Source: Prostheceraeus crozeri
Taxonomy: Eukaryota; Platyhelminthes; Polycladida; Euryleptidae
Assembly: GCA_907163375.1 (NCBI GenBank)
Contig: CAJQUW010014291.1
Span: 58,501-122,500 of the forward strand
DNA length: 64,000 bases
Reading direction: 5' to 3'
Part shown: positions 62,501-64,000 of the stretch, one piece after another
How the letters are laid out: each line of letters starts with the position of its first letter
How positions within the stretch are numbered: the stretch's first letter is position 1
Notes under the pieces: generated by a model
The model's database searches: none
What the model saw: only the letters and a program-made list of their open reading frames with translations
Told to the model about the DNA's origin: nothing
Position numbers and translations under genes: made by a program

Positions 62501-63479
62501 TAGGAAATGACCTGAAGACATTCCATGTCAAAAATTATGACTCTGGGCTTAATAATTGTTGTTTAATCAGAGAAAACATGGAAAATTTCATTTTAGCTAA
62601 AAACTGCAATCTGCGTCCCATTGGATTTACATGTGTTTTTCTTTGATCTTGTCTGACAAGAAGAGGAACTCACTAGAACTCGGCAGACGTGCCGATTCGT
62701 AGTGGGCATAGGATGTACATCATTCTGTGAAAGTCTCACTTTCGGCCTCGTTCCCTGCAGAAACTCGTTCTGGCTGCCGGACTAGATCATCTTCGCTTGC
62801 TTGATCGAATGCACATGGCAAAACTTTGCATTTTCAGATTTAAATCGCTTCTCATTGTCAGACGATTCAGACGTCAATGCAATTAATTTCAGTTGTGGTA
62901 ATTATCGGTTAATGCGACGTGAATGTCAACTTAGCAATCGATGATATTATCAAATTTATCAGTTTATTCTACTAGTCAAAGTTTATGCTGCATGAAACAT
63001 CAGGTGGTTTTGTGCGAATGCCATACAACACTTCCGAGAAGTTAACATTCATGAAACGCTAGAATGTCATGCGTCAATACTCAATGAACTATTGCTATTC
63101 AGACCTAAGATCTACATCACAATAATATGACAATCTCAAATGTCTCTCCCGTGTCAAGTGGAGCGTCACTCAGCACGTGGTTTTAGTTGGCTTCCTTAAG
63201 CTACTCGCTGACACAAGGCATCGACCACGCAAACCGTAGATACAGACAAACGTTCACAACACACTACAATCTTGTGATTCCCTTACTCCGCAACTCTATT
63301 TTGTAGTTCTGAACGAAAATGTTTTGATGAGTCTGAATATTCCCAAAACCTCATGATTTCACTGATATATGTTTCACATTCAATCCATGATTCAACCTCT
63401 ATGACCAATTCAGGACCTACCTGGGGAAATCGGCTCCACCGGAATGTCTGACAGTTTGATCCACGGACATGGCTACCAT
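18582..63479 (-). CDS. Ank: ankyrin gene, 3' part (ZU5-ZU5-UPA-death domain-acidic tail), 12 exons proposed
   Basis: Ankyrins link integral membrane proteins to the spectrin skeleton. The ZU5-ZU5-UPA supermodule binds spectrin, and the death domain and tail are regulatory. Twelve minus-strand exons join in phase: 63421-63479, 58781-59157, 58449-58705, 54651-54986, 52487-53036, 49962-50248, 43976-44180, 43692-43880, 42509-42655, 31315-31404, 27266-27301 and 18582-20557. They total 4509 bases, or 1502 residues plus a stop. Family landmarks are [10 protein letters not shown] in ZU5, EPRRRKFHK in the second ZU5, [13 protein letters not shown] in UPA and a death domain starting [11 protein letters not shown] very long acidic Ser-rich tail is known from giant ankyrins such as nematode UNC-44. 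No ankyrin repeats lie in the window, so the long form must start beyond 64000. The domain exons are secure; the first exon and the 36-base exon are the least certain. Confidence 0.88.
21600..22045 (+). pseudogene. LINE reverse-transcriptase C-terminal fragment (CR1/Jockey type)
   Basis: Scattered frames read [30 protein letters not shown], then [20 protein letters not shown] and NHLP, and [14 protein letters not shown]. This is the typical order LERVxKR...SLFYRYYxGR...SFxxRTAxLWNxLP at the C-terminus of CR1/Jockey-type LINE ORF2. It has several stops and frame changes and is 5'-truncated, as is usual for old LINE copies. Confidence 0.65.
22630..22745 (+). mobile_element. tRNA-derived SINE, family 1, copy A
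   Basis: It has an A-box-like GCGGCTCTGTGGTTAAG head and a diverged downstream part (GATCCTTCGGTGCC). The head aligns along its length with 30500-30585. The copy stops close to the left end of H2. Confidence 0.5.
22781..24224 (-). mobile_element. hAT-like element H2 (TTCCCG motif)
   Basis: Inverted ends CAGGGTGCCCGCAC, exact over 14 bases. Subterminal TTCCCG/TTCCC units recur near 22812-22845 and 24160-24205, all on the plus strand. Length 1444 bases. A clear 8-base duplication is not visible, so the flanks have decayed. It holds a minus-strand relic with the same layout as H1 and H3. Confidence 0.75.
23195..23585 (-). pseudogene. hAT dimerisation plus coiled-coil relic of H2
   Basis: Minus-strand pieces read [20 protein letters not shown] then [10 protein letters not shown] (dimerisation domain, near 23520-23580), [20 protein letters not shown], then a basic coiled coil [20 protein letters not shown] and [19 protein letters not shown], ending at a stop near 23195. 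The pieces lie in more than one frame. The SHGNxxVE motif places it with H1 and H3. Confidence 0.65.
24886..25443. repeat. exact 279-base tandem duplication
   Basis: The block starting ATGTGACGTTATTCATTCAC at 24886 is repeated from 25165 with no difference seen by eye. The second copy ends at CCCTA near 25443. No coding content. Two full copies only. Confidence 0.92.
25640..25860 (-). mobile_element. tRNA-derived SINE, family 2, minus copy
   Basis: On the minus strand there is an A box TGGCTTAGTGAAGG and, about 40 bases on, a B box GGATCGATTCC, one base off the consensus. The tail TTTATTGACTTAATAGCTGT, then TATTCTCTTTAGATATT, is shared with the plus copy at 26045-26165. Confidence 0.72.
26045..26165 (+). 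mobile_element. tRNA-derived SINE, family 2, plus copy
   Basis: It has a perfect B box GGTTCGATTCC (about 26091) and a weaker A box (TGGACAAGTGAAG). Its tail TTTATTGACTTAATAGTTGT, then CATTCTCTTTAGATATT, matches the minus copy 200 bases to the left. A short deletion between the boxes relative to that copy is apparent. Confidence 0.7.
27266..27301 (-). CDS. ankyrin tail micro-exon (36 bases, symmetric phase 1)
   Basis: The acceptor is cttttcag and the donor gtaagt. Twelve codons read [12 protein letters not shown]. The phases match the exon before and the giant exon after. The signals are strong, but a 36-base exon cannot be proved without transcripts. Confidence 0.6.
28110..28415 (+). pseudogene. 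fragment of a retroelement-like protein C-terminus
   Basis: 101 codons: [20 protein letters not shown] then [34 protein letters not shown] and [19 protein letters not shown]. The pattern (EEAHERKxxRYxELxxECRxxGW, PVEVGCRGFVG, ELSExAExGSxWLWxRR) is a common C-terminal module of repetitive reverse-transcriptase-type proteins in invertebrates and fish. The element family cannot be fixed from this piece. The first 7 codons may not be original. Confidence 0.55.
29537..29722. mobile_element. short inverted-repeat element
   Basis: Arms of about 58 bases (29537-29595 and 29663-29722) are diverged reverse complements sharing CCCGAC/TCGGGA ends, TTTAATGCCAA/TTGGCATTAAA and ATATATCGCCAG/CTGGCGATATAT. 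The 67-base centre ends in CCCGAAACGTC, which resembles the 3' half of a hammerhead. It could be a solo Penelope arm or a small foldback element. Confidence 0.6.
30500..30585 (+). mobile_element. tRNA-derived SINE, family 1, copy B
   Basis: Head CCGTGGCACACTGGTTAATT (A-box-like), then CTTGACC and GATCTTTCGGTCC, aligning with 22630-22745. The B box is poorly kept. Confidence 0.5.
31315..31404 (-). CDS. ankyrin tail exon 4 (Pro-rich, symmetric phase 1)
   Basis: The acceptor is ttttgcag. Translation gives [20 protein letters not shown] then [10 protein letters not shown]. The donor is gtaagt. It is 90 bases, phase 1 in and out. The PPSPPPSP run could be an SH3-type or proline-directed kinase site; that is inference. 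It is too short to show from coding statistics alone, but it has both canonical splice sites and the right phase. Confidence 0.7.
33294..33376 (+). repeat. 83-base direct repeat, left of LINE
   Basis: GCGAATTAGTGAGACGAACA through CGATTCTATTACAG, identical to 41279-41361 by eye. It ends two bases before the LINE ORF1 ATG. Confidence 0.92.
33379..34548 (+). CDS. LINE ORF1: PHD finger, coiled coil, CCHC knuckle
   Basis: 389 residues, intact. Residues about 21-75 form a PHD-type zinc finger ([20 protein letters not shown] then [17 protein letters not shown], ending FQCKNC). Residues 110-195 are coiled coil, followed by an acidic stretch ([16 protein letters not shown]) and a Gln-rich stretch to about 260. 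A CCHC knuckle [14 protein letters not shown] lies at about 267-280, then a long Arg/Tyr/Asn-rich basic tail. PHD-bearing ORF1 proteins are known in CR1-like LINEs. The likely role is RNA binding and RNP assembly. Confidence 0.85.
   Translation: MTEKKTTSIESITGQPKTEKCKACHENLEDIEVNLKCDKCRDSFHIFCVELPDYELLKYLKHNNKRKFQCKNCIESLYPSELQHTTKHTKNRIHSESTTQNTEIIEERNKYQRKSEDLIKIAGALRTEIEESATKIQALEQNLARSECELTLAYENIRRLERELNEERRIANFNNKSDDSDDDEETEPEDENDKIMEKLCKISEKVDQIERQQKQMNEKQQQQQHQLEEQRQLERQRQQELQVEHRQQEDDQHRWQPPQQPIRRNITCFYCGRRGHPMRNCYHARWNRYYNDGYSRNRHNYINANTRPRYEKQRRRYDQTRYENQNRYENQRYREDRRRNFERERREREEDRYRVSRTDNGNGPIQYTPTRILNQQNNRHHSQAIQPHF
34662..35366 (+). pseudogene. LINE ORF2, APE endonuclease part
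   Basis: Reads [15 protein letters not shown] (catalytic Glu region), [18 protein letters not shown], then in a second frame [14 protein letters not shown] (GDxN), STYHC and [11 protein letters not shown] then [10 protein letters not shown] (the SDH-like motif). A frame change separates 34662-34979 from 35003-35366, and the hAT-like element H3 cuts the end. Family role: nicking the target DNA for target-primed reverse transcription. Confidence 0.82.
35367..37241 (-). mobile_element. hAT-like element H3 (TTCGGGCAT motif), inside the LINE
   Basis: Exact 8-base duplication atcagata (35359-35366 and 37242-37249). Inverted ends CAGTGTTCCTACT, exact over 13 bases. TTCGGGCAT occurs three times in the first 80 bases and about five times in the last 100, always on the plus strand. 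It carries one long minus-strand frame. Length 1875 bases. It is the best preserved of the four related elements. Confidence 0.92.
36021..37075 (-). CDS. hAT transposase C-terminal half with coiled coil, H3
   Basis: From the first ATG at 36962 there are 313 residues. The frame stays open upstream to about 37075 or beyond ([20 protein letters not shown]), so the start is uncertain. Residues 30-110 are a hAT-type helical region ([20 protein letters not shown]). Residues 115-165 are the dimerisation domain ([20 protein letters not shown] then [19 protein letters not shown]). Then come about 120 residues of charged coiled coil and a basic end ([23 protein letters not shown]). The BED finger and the first catalytic Asp are absent. 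Confidence 0.78.
37250..38366 (+). pseudogene. LINE ORF2, linker and N-terminal reverse transcriptase
   Basis: After the H3 insertion the frame continues with a basic linker, then [35 protein letters not shown] then [28 protein letters not shown] and [17 protein letters not shown] with the first catalytic Asp. A (TA)n expansion near 38230 brings a stop. Mariner 2 cuts the frame at 38366. Confidence 0.85.
38367..39764 (-). mobile_element. mariner-like element 2 (DD41D), inside the LINE
   Basis: TA on both sides (38365-38366, 39765-39766). Inverted ends begin CAGGGTGAGT and continue through an A-run and CGTTATTT, about 27 bases with one gap. Length 1398 bases. It is inserted in the RT core of LINE ORF2. 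The ends and the frame are well kept, so it is a young insertion. Confidence 0.92.
38484..39521 (-). CDS. mariner DD41D transposase, apparently intact
   Basis: 345 residues from [20 protein letters not shown]. This ATG is preferred over one 53 codons upstream because the extra stretch is hydrophobic and unlike the family. It has HTH domains with [13 protein letters not shown], then catalytic [30 protein letters not shown] and [19 protein letters not shown]. 41 residues separate the second and third Asp. The usual SPDLTP before the third Asp reads SPYLTV here, a change at a conserved but non-catalytic position. No stops or frame changes. Cut-and-paste transposition at TA. Confidence 0.88.
   Translation of the reverse strand: MERKARLVAWAVTFNNVSEARRKYMDEFHEEAPPPPTVHRWMKKFLTYGDMNKRENGSGRPVTATGDDIFTSIKPIIEDDPNVSTRRISNTLGVSQSSVVRCLHKKKYHPYKPTFVQELSDDDHDRRLEFCQWILNSSLQHPQFHLRIVFSDEAVFHVNGTVNKHNLHYWSTENPKAFVEKLHDRRSVTVWAMIDHTGVLSYDISELTMNSDRYCNVLKQHVIPFLRRNENQSRFHQQDGAPPHYSNASRRILDENLTGRWIGRRGPVEWPPRSPYLTVCDFFLWGALRDRVYARLPRNTRELTACIREEITSFTSNACMKAYDSFVRRCSLCIQQEGAQFESLL
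39767..41228 (+). pseudogene. LINE ORF2, C-terminal reverse transcriptase and zinc knuckle
   Basis: The open frame from 39834 reads [20 protein letters not shown], then [20 protein letters not shown] (catalytic YADD), [12 protein letters not shown] and YLGFWIGN. A long thumb follows, ending [20 protein letters not shown], a Cys/His zinc knuckle, with a stop at 41226-41228. This half is a continuous 464 codons, in better shape than the EN half. Confidence 0.85.
41279..41361 (+). repeat. 83-base direct repeat, right of LINE
   Basis: Identical to 33294-33376. It is best read as an unusually long target-site duplication made when the LINE inserted into the pogo-like element. Confidence 0.92.
42509..42655 (-). 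CDS. ankyrin tail exon 3 (acidic, symmetric phase 1)
   Basis: The acceptor is ggtttcag. Translation gives [40 protein letters not shown] and EEEETEAAT. The donor is gtcagt. The length is 147 bases, phase 1 in and out. It is acidic and Pro/Glu-rich with no recognised domain. The 11 kb intron downstream of it holds the nested transposons. Confidence 0.78.
42656..43691 (-). other. ankyrin intron (1.0 kb)
   Basis: Canonical ends (gtgaat, ggtttcag). No element ends, repeats or coding frame of interest. Confidence 0.7.
43692..43880 (-). CDS. ankyrin tail exon 2 (acidic, symmetric phase 1)
   Basis: The acceptor is cattcatcag. Translation gives [60 protein letters not shown] and PEQ. The donor is gtgaat. 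The length is 189 bases, phase 1 in and out, so skipping it would keep the frame. A short amphipathic helix ([16 protein letters not shown]) is predicted by eye. There is no domain match. Confidence 0.82.
43976..44180 (-). CDS. ankyrin tail exon 1 (acidic linker)
   Basis: This exon follows the death domain in phase 0: [19 protein letters not shown], then [20 protein letters not shown] and [20 protein letters not shown]. The acceptor is cgaaacag, the donor is gtaaga, the length is 205 bases and it ends in phase 1. There is no named domain. The composition is acidic with a Pro-rich patch, as in ankyrin regulatory tails. Support is the open frame, good splice sites and agreement of phase with both neighbours. 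Confidence 0.82.
45606..45851 (-). CDS. unidentified 81-codon frame in left hairpin arm, signal-peptide-like start
   Basis: [20 protein letters not shown] looks like a signal peptide or membrane segment, followed by a polar region ([31 protein letters not shown]). The last third lies outside the hairpin arm. The right arm repeats the first 50 codons on the plus strand (46110-46262) and then diverges into unrelated sequence. There is no family match, and it may be non-coding DNA that happens to be open. Confidence 0.2.
   Translation of the reverse strand: MSRHVIVFIVLSHVICINISLLFDPLTKKYEILDIKTRLILEKPEAIIELLNDQYSQQVGIGCVSGKPLIQDALHLSSELP
45702..46259. repeat. long hairpin: two 240-base arms, 78-base loop
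   Basis: 45702-45941 is the reverse complement of 46020-46259 with only a handful of differences. Each arm encodes, in the outward direction, the same start of a frame, [20 protein letters not shown] then [16 protein letters not shown]. No target duplication or transposon end was found. The transcript would fold into a near-perfect 240-bp duplex. Confidence 0.9.
47978..48230 (+). repeat. pair of diverged direct repeats, possible SINE copies
   Basis: 47978-48050 and 48149-48222 align over about 75 bases (GGCACYTGAAATYCG, TTTTCYTSWTGAA). The second has an A-box-like CGGCTCAGCGGTACGAGTGG, but neither has a clear B box. Confidence 0.4.
49962..50248 (-). CDS. ankyrin exon: death domain
   Basis: The acceptor tcttcaatag and the incoming phase-1 A give [10 protein letters not shown] followed by [20 protein letters not shown], then [40 protein letters not shown] and [15 protein letters not shown]. 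This matches the six-helix ankyrin death domain, with the usual W-LAREL helix 2 and the hydrophobic LGLWL helix. The donor is gtaagt, phase 0. Ankyrin death domains are usually regulatory rather than apoptotic. Confidence 0.92.
50249..52486 (-). other. ankyrin intron (2.2 kb)
   Basis: Donor gtgagt (52486), acceptor tcttcaatag (50249). No recognised element. The short frames at 51193 and 51372 have no domain content. Confidence 0.7.
52487..53036 (-). CDS. ankyrin exon: UPA domain
   Basis: Starting at the acceptor cttattacag, the exon reads [65 protein letters not shown] and [14 protein letters not shown], and ends in [14 protein letters not shown] plus a polar linker. This is the UPA fold shared by ankyrins, UNC5 and PIDD, in the ankyrin version. 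The donor gtgagt follows CTAA, phase 1. The length is 550 bases. The roughly 20-residue Asp/His/Glu linker at the end leads to the death-domain exon. Confidence 0.93.
53037..54650 (-). other. ankyrin intron (1.6 kb)
   Basis: Donor gtaaaa (54650), acceptor cttattacag (53037). No recognised element. Confidence 0.7.
54651..54986 (-). CDS. ankyrin exon: second ZU5 domain
   Basis: Translation from the acceptor cttcatttcag gives [15 protein letters not shown], then [28 protein letters not shown] and, near the end, [20 protein letters not shown] and [11 protein letters not shown]. [15 protein letters not shown] is one of the most conserved strings in ankyrins. The exon is 336 bases (112 codons), phase 0 at both ends, with donor gtaaaa. 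Confidence 0.93.
54987..58448 (-). other. ankyrin intron (3.5 kb)
   Basis: Donor gtatga (58448), acceptor cttcatttcag (54987). It holds hAT-like element H4. 56867-58448 shows nothing else. The frames at 57353-57618 on both strands have no recognised content. Confidence 0.7.
55065..56866 (-). mobile_element. hAT-like element H4 (TTGAGGAAT motif)
   Basis: Inverted ends CAGGCCTGTGATTA, exact over 14 bases. TTGAGGAAT/TTGAGGATT units occur twice in the left 70 bases and about five times in the right 110, always on the plus strand. Length 1802 bases. Flanking bases aactcttt and ctcttttt suggest a decayed 8-base duplication. A minus-strand stretch near 55690-55810 reads [20 protein letters not shown], resembling the first catalytic Asp region of hAT transposases (SLxxDETTDxxxK). 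The rest of the coding part has decayed. Confidence 0.72.
58449..58705 (-). CDS. ankyrin exon: end of first ZU5 and linker
   Basis: The acceptor tttgcag at 58706-58707 gives AACCTCTGG, which completes the phase-1 G as Glu ([18 protein letters not shown]). The exon holds the ankyrin landmarks [27 protein letters not shown] and [15 protein letters not shown]. The donor gtatga follows GACGATGTT, ending in phase 0 (AYDDV), and the next exon continues with [15 protein letters not shown]. The open frame carries on only two more codons into the intron, which supports this donor. The length of 257 bases fits both phases. Confidence 0.9.
58781..59186 (-). CDS. ankyrin exon: first ZU5 domain
   Basis: The exon translates to the N-terminal ZU5 half: [16 protein letters not shown], then [19 protein letters not shown], then VEVPHF-type strands and NGESWKEH near the end. 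The upstream acceptor is gctatttcag (exon start 59186, phase 0). A second usable acceptor, gatttcag, lies 29 bases inside (exon start 59157, phase 2). The donor is gtgaga after TTCG, phase 1. The two acceptors give different incoming phases, so they could serve different upstream exons: one for the long form and one for the candidate first exon at 63421-63479. Spectrin binding is assigned from the family. Confidence 0.92.
59187..62057 (-). other. 5' intron or upstream region of ankyrin
   Basis: No ankyrin-repeat exon was found on the minus strand. A weak exon candidate at 60504-60552 (donor gtatgt, [16 protein letters not shown]) does not fit the phase of the ZU5 exon. It contains a G-run near 59362. 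Nothing else supported. Confidence 0.5.
62058..62784. mobile_element. foldback element: 287-base inverted arms, 153-base loop
   Basis: 62058-62344 and 62498-62784 are close reverse complements starting TAGTCCGGCAGCCAGAACGA. There are scattered differences and no coding frame. No clear target duplication. It is probably a foldback or MITE-like DNA element. Confidence 0.85.
62785..63420 (-). other. intron side of the candidate first exon
   Basis: Begins with the gtaggt donor at 63420. No repeats or coding frame seen. Confidence 0.5.
63421..63479 (-). CDS. candidate alternative first coding exon of a short ankyrin isoform
   Basis: Reading down from 63479, ATG opens 19 codons ([10 protein letters not shown] then RHSGGADFP) that end in AG before the donor gtaggt, which is phase 2. 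The second acceptor of the first ZU5 exon (exon start 59157, after tttcag) takes phase 2 and gives [13 protein letters not shown], so the join is in frame. The ATG has G at +4 and lies in a more CpG-rich stretch than the introns. Ankyrin isoforms lacking the repeat domain are known in several animals. This exon is inference from splice signals and phase only; 19 codons are weak protein evidence. Confidence 0.45.
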
Positions 63480-63910
63480 GATGACAAACGGAGAAGATTA
63501 AAAGAACAATTTATAACTAACGTGTAGACGAAAACCGACGAGGAGATAGACACCACTGTTCGTTCTCCCGCTGACACAACAACAGGGAGTGTAGGCTTTC
63601 CTCTCAGGCGGAAGACAGACGGTTGTAGAATCAGCGATCGATTTTCAAAGGCAAGATTGCAGTCGGGACGCCCGGATTCTCGGAGAGCTTACCACAACCA
63701 AACTCGTGGTGCTGCTCGAGTGAATGGACGGCACAACTACATACACTAATATTGAAACACGCGGCTGCGTGTCGGATTGAACGTGCACACAGTCTGCAGC
63801 TACATGCTCCGTAGTCATGCGTTCTCTTATCAGCAGCAAAGCAGTGATTGCCGATACCGATGTCTGTGAGTCGTTGCTAGCTTGAGGAGAGAGTGCTTCA
63901 ATTCAACAGG

Positions 63911-63960
63911 TGACGTCATCATTGACCTCGACTCCAGTCATATGTCCTCAACATATAAAG
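63911..63960 (+). promoter_or_regulatory. CRE plus TATA box, rightward core promoter
   Basis: A full palindromic CRE (TGACGTCA, 63911-63918) lies 35 bases upstream of TATAAAG (63954-63960). That is the usual arrangement for a CREB-responsive TATA promoter firing to the right, with a start near 63985. The transcribed gene would be outside the window. The candidate ankyrin first exon reads left from 63479, so the interval could be a divergent promoter region. Motif evidence only. Confidence 0.4.
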
Positions 63961-64000
63961 CAGATAGTTCGTATGTCAAGGAAGTTACTGCTTGTTTACC

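Overview
This window is AT-rich invertebrate animal DNA. The evidence is one spliced host gene with GT-AG introns of up to 11 kb, tRNA-derived SINEs, Penelope-like elements, DD41D mariners, hAT-like elements and a PHD-finger LINE. The phylum cannot be fixed from the sequence. There is no bacterial or organellar gene organisation. Most open frames outside the host exons and the transposons look like chance frames.

Host gene: the right two thirds carries the 3' part of an ankyrin gene on the minus strand. Read 5' to 3' (high to low coordinates), there is a candidate short first exon (63421-63479), two ZU5 exons (58781-59157 or 59186, and 58449-58705), a second-ZU5 exon (54651-54986), a UPA exon (52487-53036) and a death-domain exon (49962-50248). 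A train of acidic tail exons follows (43976-44180, 43692-43880, 42509-42655, 31315-31404, 27266-27301), ending in a 1976-base Ser/Asp/Glu-rich exon (18582-20557). Phases agree at every junction. The chain with the short first exon is 4509 bases, a whole number of codons. No ankyrin-repeat exons are visible, so those of the long form must lie beyond 64000. A TATA/CRE pair at the right edge points right, away from the gene.

Mobile DNA: 1-7884 holds almost nothing recognisable. From 7885 to 17620 there is a cluster: a Penelope-like element with 526-base inverted arms holding an hAT-like insertion, a DD41D mariner, a 3 kb palindrome-rich element abutting that mariner, a small Penelope-like element with a hammerhead ribozyme in each inverted arm, and a third Penelope fragment. 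The 11 kb intron at 31405-42508 is a nest: a pogo/Tigger-like element holds a LINE flanked by 83-base direct repeats, and the LINE holds an hAT-like element and a second DD41D mariner. Other introns hold two more hAT-like elements, SINE copies, an exact 279-base tandem duplication and two long hairpins.

The most unusual signal is a set of four hAT-like elements (8421-9771, 22781-24224, 35367-37241, 55065-56866). Each has its own short motif repeated at both ends (TTCGCGC, TTCCCG, TTCGGGCAT, TTGAGGAAT). In all four the motif runs in the same direction at both ends, opposite to the transposase-like reading frame. Three keep a C-terminal hAT dimerisation domain followed by a basic coiled coil.
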